From assembly GCA_036652335.1 (NCBI GenBank), contig JAVVWB010000007.1, positions 48,186-112,185 on the forward strand: a stretch of 64,000 nt of DNA. The letters run 5' to 3'. The notes under the pieces were generated by a model. That model saw nothing but the letters and a program-made list of their open reading frames with translations, made no database searches and was not told the origin of the DNA. This stretch comes from JAVVWB01 sp036652335. Lineage in GTDB: Bacteria > Synergistota > Synergistia > Synergistales > Synergistaceae. The position numbers and the translations under genes are program-made. Of this stretch, positions 17,331 to 26,667 are shown piece after piece. Within the stretch, counting starts at the first letter, position 1, and every line of letters begins with the position of its first letter.

Positions 17331-18746
17331 ATGGATAAAAAAATATTTCTATATAATACTTTAGGTAAAAAGGTAGAAGAATTTAAGACTCATGAAGAGG
17401 GCAAAGTAACCCTCTACACATGTGGGCCGACAGTCTATCATTTCGCTCATATAGGCAACCTCAGAAGCTATCTCATGGAAGACGTGCTGGAAAAATTCCT
17501 CCGCTATGCTGGATATGATGTAAAGCGTGCGATGAATATAACAGATGTTGGTCACTTAGCTAACGATGCTGACGTAGGCGAAGATAAGATGGTTGCAGGA
17601 GCAAAGAGAGAACATAAATCTGTAATGGAAATTGCAAAATTCTATACTGATGCTTTCTTTGCAGATTGCGAAAAACTCAATATTAAAAAGCCTGAAATCG
17701 TAGACCCTGCAACAAATAACATACCTGCATATATTGACCTTATTCAGAAACTCTTTGATAAAGGCTTTGCATACCTTGCAGGTGGTAATGTCTATTTTGA
17801 TACAACAAAATTAGAGGATTACTATATTCTTACCGGGCATACGAGCGAAGACCTTGCAGTTGCAGTAAGAAATGACGTAGAAGAAGACACTAACAAGAAA
17901 AACAAAACAGACTTCGTGCTTTGGTTTACAAAGTCGAAGTTCGACGATCAAGAATTGAAATGGGACAGTCCTTGGGGATATGGTTACCCCGGTTGGCACA
18001 TTGAATGTTCTGCAATTTCAATGAAGCACTTAGGAGAATACTTAGATATTCACTGTGGAGGAATTGATAACATCTTTCCTCATCACACAAATGAAATTGC
18101 ACAGAGTGAAGCTGCACTTGGGCATAAGTGGTGCAACTATTGGTTCCACGTTCAGCATCTTAATAACAAAACAGGTAAAATGAGCAAATCAAGTGGTGAA
18201 TTTCTAACACTTTCTCTTCTCATCGAAAAGGGTTATGACCCACTAGCCTACCGTATGTTCTGTATGCAGTCACACTACAGGAAACCACTCGAATTTAGCT
18301 ATGAAACATTAGACAATACAGTCTTTGCTTACAAGAAATTGAAAGACAGAGTCTCATCACTCAAGGATGAGGGTGAAGTTGATAACAATGTTGTAGAAGA
18401 GTATAGAGGTAAGTTTATTGATGCATTAGGGAATGATTTGAACACTTCATTTGCTTTTACTGTTCTTTACGATATGTTAAAAGCTGACATCAACGACAGA
18501 ACAAAGCTCTTCCTCGTAGAGGACTTTGATAAAGTATTCTCACTTAATTTGACACACTTTGAACCTGTTAAAGAAGTAAATGTTGATAGTGAACTTGAAG
18601 CATTCGTATTATCACAAATAGAAGCTAGAAAAGAAGCAAAAGCAAGTAAAAATTATGCTCTTGCAGACGAAATAAGAAATACTCTCCTTGAAAAAGGTAT
18701 CGTCTTAAAAGATACAAAAGACGGGACACTTTGGGAAAAAGCATAA
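17331..18746 (+). CDS. cysS: Cysteinyl-tRNA synthetase
   Basis: Class I aminoacyl-tRNA synthetase that charges tRNA-Cys. The 471 residues are the usual length. TCGPTVY (30-36) contains the first zinc cysteine, the HIGH-type motif is HIGN at 40-43, GWHIECSAIS carries a further zinc ligand, HHTNEIAQSEAALG follows, and the KMSKS loop is intact (GKMSKSSGEF). The C-terminal anticodon-binding helices are present. It is flanked by its own terminator downstream; ybaK, a Cys-tRNA(Pro) editing gene, lies convergently next to it. Confidence 0.97.
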   Translation: MDKKIFLYNTLGKKVEEFKTHEEGKVTLYTCGPTVYHFAHIGNLRSYLMEDVLEKFLRYAGYDVKRAMNITDVGHLANDADVGEDKMVAGAKREHKSVMEIAKFYTDAFFADCEKLNIKKPEIVDPATNNIPAYIDLIQKLFDKGFAYLAGGNVYFDTTKLEDYYILTGHTSEDLAVAVRNDVEEDTNKKNKTDFVLWFTKSKFDDQELKWDSPWGYGYPGWHIECSAISMKHLGEYLDIHCGGIDNIFPHHTNEIAQSEAALGHKWCNYWFHVQHLNNKTGKMSKSSGEFLTLSLLIEKGYDPLAYRMFCMQSHYRKPLEFSYETLDNTVFAYKKLKDRVSSLKDEGEVDNNVVEEYRGKFIDALGNDLNTSFAFTVLYDMLKADINDRTKLFLVEDFDKVFSLNLTHFEPVKEVNVDSELEAFVLSQIEARKEAKASKNYALADEIRNTLLEKGIVLKDTKDGTLWEKA

Positions 18747-18752
18747 TATAAC

Positions 18753-18799
18753 AAGATAAAAAGAAACGCCGTGCATTGCACGGCGTTTCTTTTTATCTT
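18753..18799. terminator. Bidirectional terminator between cysS and ybaK
   Basis: Almost perfect 23-base palindrome (18753-18775 with 18777-18799) with GC core and A/T flanks. Its right arm overlaps the last codons of ybaK. Confidence 0.85.
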
Positions 18800-19272
18800 A
18801 ATACATCACTTATTGTCGCTTCTGTTACTTTTATTAAGTCATTAGGATTTAGTTTAAAGAGTATTCCTCTATGTCCTGCATTTATTGTAATGTAGTCAAA
18901 TAATATTGCTGTTTCATCAATATATACAGGATATTTTTTCTTCGTTCCTAGAGGAGAACATCCTCCTCTTATGTAACCGGTTAAAGCTGTAACTTCTTTT
19001 AGTGGAACTAATTCTGTACTTTTGTTTCCACTTACAGAAGCAAGCTTTTTAAAATCTACTTCCCTGCCTGCTGGTACACATACAAGCAACACACCATTTT
19101 TGTCTCCTCTTACGCAAAGTGTCTTAAATGTCTGCTCTTCTGGTATGTTTGTCTTTGCAGATGCATCTTCTGCAGACAATAATTTCTCGTCTATCTCATA
19201 TTCAAGTATTTCAAATGGTACTTTTGAAACTTCCATTATTCTCATTGCATTTGTTTTTTTTGTTGTAGACAT
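18793..19272 (-). CDS. ybaK: Cys-tRNA(Pro)/Cys-tRNA(Cys) deacylase YbaK
   Basis: Trans-editing enzyme of 159 residues that hydrolyses Cys mis-attached to tRNA-Pro. Family signs are the TLCVRGDKNGVLLVCVPAGREVDFKKLA block (about 50-78) with the catalytic-site lysines, GYIRGGCSPLGTKK (about 104-117) and the C-terminal GHRGILFKLNP segment. It stands alone, convergent with cysS. Confidence 0.93.
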   Translation of the reverse strand: MSTTKKTNAMRIMEVSKVPFEILEYEIDEKLLSAEDASAKTNIPEEQTFKTLCVRGDKNGVLLVCVPAGREVDFKKLASVSGNKSTELVPLKEVTALTGYIRGGCSPLGTKKKYPVYIDETAILFDYITINAGHRGILFKLNPNDLIKVTEATISDVLR

Positions 19273-19304
19273 TTCTGTTCCTCCAAGATGTTTGTTGCTT
19301 TCTT

Positions 19305-20609
19305 TTATTCACCTGTAGCATAGATTAGTTCTGAGGTTGCTGTCTCAATATCATATATTGAGTCAATATAGTCTGTTTTACTGTTTGTTAGAGATAGTCT
19401 AGCATCAAGCATATCTAAGTTTGTTCCTACGTTTGCTTCATATCTTTTTACTGCTATTCTGTAGTCCTCTTCCGCTTCGGCTACTCTGCGTTGTGCCACT
19501 ACATAACGTCTTTTTGCCGAGTTGATGTTTTGTTCTGCCTGTGTAACTTCCATTTTTATTACATTTTTCATATCTTCTAGTTTATAGAGAAGTTCATTTG
19601 CTTGAGCTTTTGCTTGAGCTGTCTTTGCTCTTATCTGTCCACTATCGAACAATGTCCAGTAGGCAAGAAGTCCAACTCTCCATTCATCTTCTTTTGCAAT
19701 AATGTTTGAGTCTACATCAACAGAATAGAATGCACCACCTGCAAAAATTTGAGGAAGAGATTGTCCCTTTACAGCTTTTGCTATTTTGTTTGCCTGTTTG
19801 TTTAGTAGACTATACATTTTTAGTTCTTCTCTTGCTTTGTATGCTGTTTCTATCATATTCGGAGGAGTTACTCCAAAGAGAGGATCTACCGGCATATATG
19901 TATCATTTTTTAGCATTTCTTTGTCAATTTCATGACCTATTATGCGTTCTAACGCTATTATAGAGAGTTCTACTCCGTTTTTTGATTTAATTAAGTTCAT
20001 TTCTGCCTCGGCTACGGCAACTTTTGTCCTTAATGTTGCTCCCTTTGCAATTACACCTGCTTTGTATAGTTTTTCTGCTATTTTAAGATGTTCTTTTGAA
20101 AGTAGAAGTGCTTCTGATGCTACCTTTTCTTTTTCAATAGCGCGACGTCTGTTATAGTAGGCAATTCGCACAGAGTTTCTTACACTTTGTTCTATTCTTT
20201 TTCTTTCTGCTTTTACTGCATCACTTGCAAATTCACTTGCTTGTTTGTTTGCGTAGAGTGAACCACCGGAATATACTGTTTGTATAAATCCTATGGCTGT
20301 CATATAGGTGTTTTTAAATCCTACTGGAAGAGCTGTAGATGTAAGTCCAGGGACTAGTAGATAGAGTCCTTCGTCTCCCCATGTAGCAGCCGCTGTCAGT
20401 CCAATTTTAGGTCCCATTTTCCCTTTTGCTTCAAGGACCGAGCTTTCCGCTCTTTTTACTCTTTCATCTGCGGCTTTTATGAGTAGGTTATTTTGTTCTG
20501 CATCACTTATTAATTTTTGTAGAACAGAGGGTTGATCTGCATCAGCATTTTGTGAGGCAAAAAGTATTAGGGTTAGTGTCAGTATTATTTTTATAGTATT
20601 TTTAAGCAT
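19305..20609 (-). CDS. TolC-family outer-membrane efflux protein
   Basis: Outer-membrane channel component of a tripartite exporter. The 434 residues begin with a signal peptide (hydrophobic 5-20, cleavage near ADA), followed by two repeats of long amphipathic helices rich in Ala/Lys/Glu, the outer-membrane efflux protein layout. It is the last gene of the regulator-HlyD-ABC-ABC-permease operon, 20 bases after the permease stop. Its presence is the strongest sign that the organism is diderm. Confidence 0.88.
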   Translation of the reverse strand: MLKNTIKIILTLTLILFASQNADADQPSVLQKLISDAEQNNLLIKAADERVKRAESSVLEAKGKMGPKIGLTAAATWGDEGLYLLVPGLTSTALPVGFKNTYMTAIGFIQTVYSGGSLYANKQASEFASDAVKAERKRIEQSVRNSVRIAYYNRRRAIEKEKVASEALLLSKEHLKIAEKLYKAGVIAKGATLRTKVAVAEAEMNLIKSKNGVELSIIALERIIGHEIDKEMLKNDTYMPVDPLFGVTPPNMIETAYKAREELKMYSLLNKQANKIAKAVKGQSLPQIFAGGAFYSVDVDSNIIAKEDEWRVGLLAYWTLFDSGQIRAKTAQAKAQANELLYKLEDMKNVIKMEVTQAEQNINSAKRRYVVAQRRVAEAEEDYRIAVKRYEANVGTNLDMLDARLSLTNSKTDYIDSIYDIETATSELIYATGE

Positions 20610-20629
20610 TGTTATTCTCCTTCAATTTC

Positions 20630-21763
20630 CTATGAGGCATATCTCTTTTTGAACATTCCTAAGCTTGTAGAGAACATGAGCATTATGTATACACAAAGAG
20701 CTAGAGTGTCTTTCCAAACATACTCAATTCCGCCACCTTTTAATATTATTTGGCGAGATAGTCTTATGTAGTAAGTTATAGGAAAACATTCACCTAGAAA
20801 TCTAAATCCTACAGGCATTGCTTCTATCGGGAATACGAAACCCGACAATAATATACTTGGTAGTAGTATAAATATTGAAAGTTGAAGTGCTTGCATTTGG
20901 TTTTCAGCAAATGTAGATATCATTATTCCCAGAGATAAGTTTGCTACTACATAGAAGAATGTGAGTATAAAAAATAATGTTTTACTTCCAAGAAATGGCA
21001 TTTTAAATACAAATATCCCTATTATGATTGAAACAAAAACTTGTATGTAACCAACTATTATGTATGGAAGTATTTTACTTACCAAAAGTTCCCATGTGTG
21101 CATTGGTGTTACAAGTAGCTGTTCAAGTGTACCCTGTTCGCTTTCTCTTACTATTGCCATTGCCATCATGGTTACAAGTGTCAATGTGAGTAGTAGTCCC
21201 ATTATTCCAGGCACAATGTACCATGATGTTATGAAGTCAGGGTTGTACCACGGACGGATTCTCATGTCAATAGGTTGTTTTGTTAGTTGTATTCCTATAC
21301 GTTGTGCTTTTTTCGCAATGATTTCTTGTGATTTTAGCATTCCTAAAGTTTGAGCTGCAGAGAGTGCAGATGAAGCAGACATATTGTCTGTAGCATCAAC
21401 TATTACTTGTACTTGAGTTTCTCCACCACCACTGATTTTTTGTGCAAAGTCAGGGGGTATTATTAGACCCACTTTTACTTTGTTTGATTCTACAGCCCTG
21501 TTTACCTCTTTTGTGTTTTTAGCATATAGTTTTATGTCAAAGTAGTTACTTGAAGTAAAAGCACTTATCATTTGACGGCTTTCTTGTGTTCTTGATTGGT
21601 CAAAGACTGCCGTTGCCAAGTGTTTCACATCTGTATTTATTGCAAAACCAAAGATGAGTAGCTGAGCAACAGGCATGAATATCAAGATAGCCAGTGTTAT
21701 TCTGTCTCTTAGTACCTGTATAAATTCTTTGACTACAAGAGCTTTTAGTCTTCCTAATTCCAT
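20630..21763 (-). CDS. ABC-2 type exporter permease (YbhR/YhhJ-like)
   Basis: A 377-residue permease with one N-terminal TM (about 25-45), a large extracytoplasmic domain (about 50-180) and a C-terminal cluster of five TM helices, the plan of the YbhS/YbhR and YhhJ family. RESEQGTLEQLLVTPMHTWELL is the conserved cytoplasmic coupling segment. The start codon directly follows the stop of the ATPase gene. Only one permease is present, so it would act as a homodimer, served by two different ATPases. Confidence 0.9.
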   Translation of the reverse strand: MELGRLKALVVKEFIQVLRDRITLAILIFMPVAQLLIFGFAINTDVKHLATAVFDQSRTQESRQMISAFTSSNYFDIKLYAKNTKEVNRAVESNKVKVGLIIPPDFAQKISGGGETQVQVIVDATDNMSASSALSAAQTLGMLKSQEIIAKKAQRIGIQLTKQPIDMRIRPWYNPDFITSWYIVPGIMGLLLTLTLVTMMAMAIVRESEQGTLEQLLVTPMHTWELLVSKILPYIIVGYIQVFVSIIIGIFVFKMPFLGSKTLFFILTFFYVVANLSLGIMISTFAENQMQALQLSIFILLPSILLSGFVFPIEAMPVGFRFLGECFPITYYIRLSRQIILKGGGIEYVWKDTLALCVYIMLMFSTSLGMFKKRYAS

Positions 21764-22756
21764 TTATCTCGCCTCTTTGTCCTGTTTAGGGATGGTCACT
21801 TTGCTCATGCCAACGCCTGATATACGTCCACCTGTCATTTTCTTTGAACATTCCGCTCTTACTAGATATGCGAATACGTCTTCCATTGATGGGGTTATTT
21901 CTTTTATTTGAGTGTCTTTGAATATTTCTTCTTGAGTTAGGTCTCTTTCTTTGCTTACTAATACATGAAATTTTTCTCCGTGAAAGTAGGAGTCCATTAC
22001 TTCTCCTATTTCACCATTCTGTATTCTAGCAAGTAAGTTCATTCCATTATGTGCTTCTATTTCATATAACTTTCCAGGTATGAGTCGTTTCAATTTTACA
22101 GGTGTGTCATCAGCTATTAGAGCACCAAAGTATATGAAAGCAACTTTGTCGCAATGTTCTGCTTCGTCCATGAAGTGAGTTGTGACCATTATTGTTGTGC
22201 CCTCTGATGCCAAGTCATATATTATGTCCCAGAAGAGTCTTCTCGCTTTTGGGTCAACTCCACTTGTGGGCTCATCAAGAAATAGTATTTTGGGTTTATG
22301 CAGGATTGCACATCCGAGAGCTAGTCTTTGCCTCCAACCACCCGAAAGAAGTCCCGTTTGTTCGTCTTCTCTTCCTTCAAGTCCAGCTAAGGCTATCATT
22401 TCTCTTATTCTTTGTGTTTTTTCTGCACCTTTTAGCCCATATAGGCCAGAGTAGAAGTTGAGGTTTTCCATTACTGTCATTTCTGGGTATAGGCTGAATT
22501 TCTGCGACATATAGCCAACATCATTTTTGATTTGGCGTCCTTCTGTCGATAGGTTTTTACCAAGTACAAGCCCAGTTCCCGAAGATGGCGCAAGTAGTCC
22601 ACATAGCATTCTTATGGTTGTTGATTTTCCAGATCCATTAGGGCCTAAAAATCCATAGACACTTCCCTCTTCTATAGACATTGTTATGTTGTCTACAGCG
22701 GTAAAGTCTCCAAATTTTCTTGTTAGGTTTTTAGTTTCAATTACTATTTTTCCCAT
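21764..22756 (-). CDS. ABC transporter ATPase of the efflux operon (second)
   Basis: A 330-residue nucleotide-binding protein. Walker A GPNGSGKST (about 39-47), signature LSGGWRQRLALG (about 138-149, the tryptophan replacing the usual Gln), Walker B LFLDEPTSGVDP and the switch His in TTHFMDE are intact. A C-terminal extension of about 90 residues follows the core. It abuts the permease gene and lies 9 bases after the first ATPase, equivalent to the second half of E. coli YbhF. Confidence 0.92.
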   Translation of the reverse strand: MGKIVIETKNLTRKFGDFTAVDNITMSIEEGSVYGFLGPNGSGKSTTIRMLCGLLAPSSGTGLVLGKNLSTEGRQIKNDVGYMSQKFSLYPEMTVMENLNFYSGLYGLKGAEKTQRIREMIALAGLEGREDEQTGLLSGGWRQRLALGCAILHKPKILFLDEPTSGVDPKARRLFWDIIYDLASEGTTIMVTTHFMDEAEHCDKVAFIYFGALIADDTPVKLKRLIPGKLYEIEAHNGMNLLARIQNGEIGEVMDSYFHGEKFHVLVSKERDLTQEEIFKDTQIKEITPSMEDVFAYLVRAECSKKMTGGRISGVGMSKVTIPKQDKEAR

Positions 22757-22765
22757 TTTTTACTC

Positions 22766-23674
22766 CTAAGCAAATGAGACGAATAGGTCTTCTAGTCCAG
22801 GATGAATTTCTGTAAGTGCAGGAGGCTCTTTGCCTCTTTTGTGAAATTCTTCCGTTATCGATTTTACAGAAGATTCTACGTCATCAGTAACTATGTGATA
22901 GCTTGCCCCAAATAGGTTCGCATCTTTTACGTGATCACTGCTCATTATCCATTCTTTTGCTGTTCTTTCGTCTAGGTCCATTTTTATTATTTTATTGGGG
23001 TATCTTCCTAGTAGTTCATCTGTGCTTCCTATGTCTAAGATTTTACCGTTGCTTATGAACATTTTGCGTGTGCAGAGTTCTGCTTCATCCATGTAAGGAG
23101 TGGATACTATTATCGTAAGTCCTCCTTTGTTTAGTTCATAGAGCATTGCCCAAAATTCTCTTCGTGCTACAGGGTCTACTCCGGTTGTAGGTTCATCAAG
23201 AAATAGAACTGTAGGAGTGTGTAATAGTCCTGTGGCAAGAGCAAGCTTTTGTTTCATTCCTCCTGAAAGTTTACCAACAAGTCTTTCTTTGAAAGCCCAT
23301 AGCCCTGTTCTTTTGAGTATGGTTTCAGAACGAGCTATTGCAGTTTCTTTTGACGCTCCGTATAGAGAACCAAAGAGAGCTATGTTTTCACTTACTGTCA
23401 TGTCTGTGTATAGGCTAAATAGTTGCGGTACGTAGCCTGCGTGTATTCTTGCTTTTTTTCTTTTTTCGCTACCAAGTAAGTAACACTTTCCTTCATTCTC
23501 ATGAAGTATTCCCATTGCAATTCTGATGAGAGTTGTTTTACCTGCTCCATCTGGACCTATAAATCCAAATATTTCTCCTTTTTTTATTTCAAAGGAGATT
23601 GAGTCTAGCACTTTGTTCTCTCCAAATGTTTTGGATATGTTTTCGTATTTTAAAATTGTGGTGTCTTCTGTCAT
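22766..23674 (-). CDS. ABC transporter ATPase of the efflux operon (first)
   Basis: A 302-residue ATPase with Walker A GPDGAGKTT (about 40-48), signature LSGGMKQKLALA, Walker B LFLDEPTTGVDP and a switch-loop TPY in place of the usual TTH. The GPDGAGKTT variant is characteristic of the first half of YbhF-type fused ATPases; here the two halves are separate genes. It overlaps the upstream HlyD gene by four bases. Confidence 0.92.
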   Translation of the reverse strand: MTEDTTILKYENISKTFGENKVLDSISFEIKKGEIFGFIGPDGAGKTTLIRIAMGILHENEGKCYLLGSEKRKKARIHAGYVPQLFSLYTDMTVSENIALFGSLYGASKETAIARSETILKRTGLWAFKERLVGKLSGGMKQKLALATGLLHTPTVLFLDEPTTGVDPVARREFWAMLYELNKGGLTIIVSTPYMDEAELCTRKMFISNGKILDIGSTDELLGRYPNKIIKMDLDERTAKEWIMSSDHVKDANLFGASYHIVTDDVESSVKSITEEFHKRGKEPPALTEIHPGLEDLFVSFA

Positions 23675-24666
23675 AGTATTATTACATCAGCAGGCATTCC
23701 TGGCTTGAGTATTCCATCTTTGTCTTCGACAGATACTTTTATCCAGAATACCATGTTTGCTCTTTCCTTTTGGGTGAGTGATAGTCTGGGGTTGTATTCG
23801 GCCTTTTGATTTACTTCTGTTACTTTTGCCTTAAATACTTTTTGGGGGTGTGAGTCAACTTTTACTTCAGCTTCTCCTCCCAATTTTATGAGTCCTAGTT
23901 GCGTAGAGGGTATATATAGTTTTATCCACGGTTCATCCATTTTTCCAAGAGTTATTACAGGAGTGCCTGTACCAATTACGTCGCCTACTTCATAGTTTTT
24001 GGTTAGCACTATTCCGTCTGTAGGTGATACGAGAGTTTTATATTCCAGAACTGTTTTTGCTTTTGCTAGTGCTGCTTCTGCTCTTTTTACTCCTGCAAGT
24101 GCTTGCTTTAATTCTTCAATTCTTACACCATTTTTTAGCTTGGAGAGAGTTTCTTTGGATATTTCCATTGCTTGCTTTTCTGCATCAGCTTTTTGCTTAT
24201 AGAGTTCATATTCACGCTTTGATATTACTCCCTCTTTGGATAGGTTCCCAAATCGGATACTGTCTTTCTTTGCCTGTTCATATTGGATTTCTCTTAGTCT
24301 ATATTGTGCTTCTGCACTTGAGATGTCCTCTGCTCTTGCACCATTTTGTGCTTCGATATATTTCTGCCTGGCAGCTTCGTATGCAGCTTCTGCCATGGTT
24401 ACATCGTGGTCAGCACCATCTAATGAGAGTTGAAGTACTATTTCTCCTTTTTTTACACTGTCTGCTTCGTCAAAGTTAAGTGCTGTTATTCTTCCACCTA
24501 TTAGAGGGGCTACTTGTATTTCTTTTACTTCTACTGTTCCAGAAGCTTTTACTCTAGTGTCTCTTTTTGCTGTTATTTCATAATATGCAAATATTGCAGA
24601 GATTACAGCTATTATTAGTAATAGTATTTTTACAGTTTTACTTTTTAGGATTTTTTTGAGTTTCAT
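23671..24666 (-). CDS. HlyD-family periplasmic adaptor (YbhG-like)
   Basis: Membrane-fusion protein of 331 residues linking the ABC permease to TolC. It has an N-terminal TM anchor (about 12-30), a biotinyl-lipoyl half (VAPLIGGRITALNFDEADSVKKGEIVLQL, about 51-79), a long Ala/Lys/Glu coiled-coil hairpin (about 85-205), the returning lipoyl half (LVSPTDGIVLTKNYEVGDVI) and a beta-barrel domain. It overlaps the next gene by four bases. Confidence 0.92.
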   Translation of the reverse strand: MKLKKILKSKTVKILLLIIAVISAIFAYYEITAKRDTRVKASGTVEVKEIQVAPLIGGRITALNFDEADSVKKGEIVLQLSLDGADHDVTMAEAAYEAARQKYIEAQNGARAEDISSAEAQYRLREIQYEQAKKDSIRFGNLSKEGVISKREYELYKQKADAEKQAMEISKETLSKLKNGVRIEELKQALAGVKRAEAALAKAKTVLEYKTLVSPTDGIVLTKNYEVGDVIGTGTPVITLGKMDEPWIKLYIPSTQLGLIKLGGEAEVKVDSHPQKVFKAKVTEVNQKAEYNPRLSLTQKERANMVFWIKVSVEDKDGILKPGMPADVIIL

Positions 24667-24680
24667 TTTTTACCCTCCAG

Positions 24681-25397
24681 TTAGATGCTTTTCTCTACTG
24701 CTCTTATGTACGAGTATATGGTGTATTTTGTGTTTCCCATTTCTTGCGCTACTTTTTCTACTGAGCCTTTAAGTAGGAAGAAACCTTTGTCTCTTAGTTC
24801 TCTTATTACAGTTTTTTTCTCCACTTTGGACATTTCGTTTAGTGGTTTTTTTACTTTTTCTTTGATTTGAATAAGAGAGTCACTTACTACGTCATCAAAG
24901 TCTTTTGCAAACCATTCATTTATTGGTGTAGGAAATGAATGAGTTGCCTCAGGTACTTGGTTTCGTTGCTCAGGTGAAAATTCTCCTAGGTTTTGCATAT
25001 CTAGGTGTAAGAGAGAGTCTATGAGTTCTCTTGCTGCAGCAGCTTTGCTGACATCATAGTTTATACATAGAAATCCTATAATTTTTTCTTCTTCATCTCT
25101 TATGAAGATTGCACTGCATTTTATAAGTTCGCCTCTGTTGTTTTTAGCAAGGTAGTTATATACACCGTCTTTGTTTTTGTATTCTTCTGATTGAAGCATA
25201 AATAGTCCAAAGTCAGTCATAGGTCCACCGGGGTCTCGCCCTGTTACATATCCGTTTTCACAGAGGACAAGTGAGTGTTCCAGCATTGATACGTCGTGCA
25301 AATTTACTTCGTAGTCTTTCCCCAGTATTTTTGCAAGACCTCTTACTACTGGAAATAGTATTTTTAATTTAGGATTTACTTTGTTTTGCTTTTGCAT
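24681..25397 (-). CDS. YheO/DauR-type transcriptional regulator
   Basis: A 238-residue regulator with an N-terminal YheO-like PAS domain, seen in NLHDVSMLEHSLV (about 32-44) and TGRDPGGPMTDFGL (about 53-66), and a C-terminal helix-turn-helix (about 190-238; KGSVEKVAQEMGNTKYTIYSYIR). Such regulators bind small ligands, often amino-acid related. It is first in the exporter operon, 14 bases before the HlyD gene, so it probably regulates that exporter. Ligand unknown. Confidence 0.87.
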   Translation of the reverse strand: MQKQNKVNPKLKILFPVVRGLAKILGKDYEVNLHDVSMLEHSLVLCENGYVTGRDPGGPMTDFGLFMLQSEEYKNKDGVYNYLAKNNRGELIKCSAIFIRDEEEKIIGFLCINYDVSKAAAARELIDSLLHLDMQNLGEFSPEQRNQVPEATHSFPTPINEWFAKDFDDVVSDSLIQIKEKVKKPLNEMSKVEKKTVIRELRDKGFFLLKGSVEKVAQEMGNTKYTIYSYIRAVEKSI

Positions 25398-25468
25398 TCT
25401 GTCACCCCTTAGCTATCACTATATTTTACATTATTTAATTGATTTTAGTAGATTTTATTTCATCTTTG

Positions 25469-25497
25469 TTGACAAATATTACAAGCAAACATATACT
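25469..25497 (+). promoter_or_regulatory. Strong promoter of the metNIQ operon
   Basis: Consensus TTGACA, 17-base spacer, TATACT. Transcription would start near 25504, just upstream of the leader peptide ribosome-binding site. Confidence 0.75.
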
Positions 25498-25532
25498 TGT
25501 GAATAATTTCAGGAAGAAGGGAGAAGTTTTAT

Positions 25533-25616
25533 ATGATTTATTTCGTTATTAAAACAAGCAACATGATGATGTGCACTTACTCCCAAGGCTTCTCTCCTGA
25601 TTTTATGGATGCCTAA
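25533..25616 (+). CDS. Leader peptide with Met-Met-Met-Cys run (metNIQ attenuator)
   Basis: A 27-codon frame from ATG 25533 to TAA 25614-25616, preceded by AAGAAGGGAG. Codons 11-13 are ATG ATG ATG, followed by TGC, and a fifth Met (including the start) lies at codon 25. A run of three Met codons in so short a peptide, directly upstream of a methionine transporter and inside a region with competing hairpins, is the arrangement of a classical ribosome-mediated attenuator such as those of trp and his operons. The peptide itself has no expected function beyond being translated. Confidence 0.75.
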   Translation: MIYFVIKTSNMMMCTYSQGFSPDFMDA

Positions 25617-25668
25617 GTGCATCTGTGACGAAAATCATGAGGCGAGCCTTTATAGGCTCGCTTTTTTT
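25572..25668 (+). promoter_or_regulatory. Transcription attenuator: protector, antiterminator and terminator hairpins
   Basis: Three mutually exclusive pairings can be traced. Protector: 25572-25579 with 25614-25621 (8 pairs), extended by GGC/GCC. Antiterminator: AAGGCT 25585-25590 with AGCCTT 25645-25650, CTC with GAG, and TGATTTT 25598-25604 with AAAATCA 25631-25637. Terminator: GCGAGCCT 25642-25649 with AGGCTCGC 25654-25661, then seven T. A ribosome stalled on the Met codons (25563-25571) would block the protector and leave 25585 onward free, favouring the antiterminator; a ribosome reaching the stop would favour termination. Confidence 0.75.
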
Positions 25669-25689
25669 ATGCTTTGAGGAGGGTACATT

Positions 25690-26667
25690 ATGAGTTCAAT
25701 GATTGATATCCGCAACCTTGATAAGTCGTTCAGCTCTCACAAGGTTCTAAGTAATATTTCTCTTTCTGTAGAGCAGGGTGATATTTTTGGGATTGTGGGA
25801 CATTCAGGTGCAGGAAAGTCTACTTTATTACGTTGTCTAAACGGCCTAGAGTGTTACACTACTGGTTCTGTTTCAATTATGGACAATGAGGTTAAAGACT
25901 TGTCACAAGATGATTTAAAAGTCTTACGTCGTGATATGGGAATGATTTTTCAAAATTTTAATCTTTTGTCCAGAAGAAATGTTTTTGAGAATATTTTATT
26001 TCCTATGGAGATTTGGGGCGTTTCAAAGGAAGAGGCTTATAAGAGAGCTGACGAGTTGCTTGAGTTAGTTGGACTTACAGATAAGAAGTATGAGAAGGTT
26101 CGCAATCTCAGCGGTGGGCAAAAACAACGTATAGGCATTGCTCGAGCTCTTGCTATGAGGCCAAAAATTCTTTTGTGTGATGAAGCTACCTCTGCACTTG
26201 ATCCTAAAACAACGATTTCTATTTTGGACTTACTTCTTGATATTAATAAGAAACTAGGAGTTACAGTCATAGTTGTTACTCATCAGATGGAAGTAGTTAA
26301 GATGATTTGTAATAAGGTTGTTATTCTTGATAATGGGGAGGTTGTTTCTTCAGGAGAGACAGATAAACTTTTTCTTTCACCAGGTAAGGAGTTACGTAAG
26401 CTTATTAAGGACGATTATGCTGTTATCCCATCTGGAAGAAATATTAGACTTGTTTTCCCACGTGAGGTGGCAAATGATAGCGTTATTACAGGTATGGCAC
26501 GTGAGCTTGATATAGATTTCTCAGTCGTAGGTGGTCGCATTGAGAGATATAGAGAGAATGTTATGGGCTTTCTTATTATTAATGTAGCAGAGAAAGACTT
26601 TGTCAATGTCGTAAAGTGGCTAGAAAAGAATAATATGATATGGGTGGTGACTGAAGAAGATGCTTAG
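25690..26667 (+). CDS. metN: Methionine ABC transporter ATPase
   Basis: Cytoplasmic ATPase of the D/L-methionine importer, 325 residues. Walker A GHSGAGKST is at 37-45, the signature LSGGQKQRIGIARAL and Walker B LLCDEATSALDP are intact. The C-terminal 80 residues form a NIL domain, which in MetN binds methionine and inhibits transport when the internal pool is full. That adds post-translational feedback to the leader attenuation seen upstream. It starts 21 bases after the attenuator T-run behind GAGGAGGG and overlaps metI by 8 bases. Confidence 0.95.
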   Translation: MSSMIDIRNLDKSFSSHKVLSNISLSVEQGDIFGIVGHSGAGKSTLLRCLNGLECYTTGSVSIMDNEVKDLSQDDLKVLRRDMGMIFQNFNLLSRRNVFENILFPMEIWGVSKEEAYKRADELLELVGLTDKKYEKVRNLSGGQKQRIGIARALAMRPKILLCDEATSALDPKTTISILDLLLDINKKLGVTVIVVTHQMEVVKMICNKVVILDNGEVVSSGETDKLFLSPGKELRKLIKDDYAVIPSGRNIRLVFPREVANDSVITGMARELDIDFSVVGGRIERYRENVMGFLIINVAEKDFVNVVKWLEKNNMIWVVTEEDA

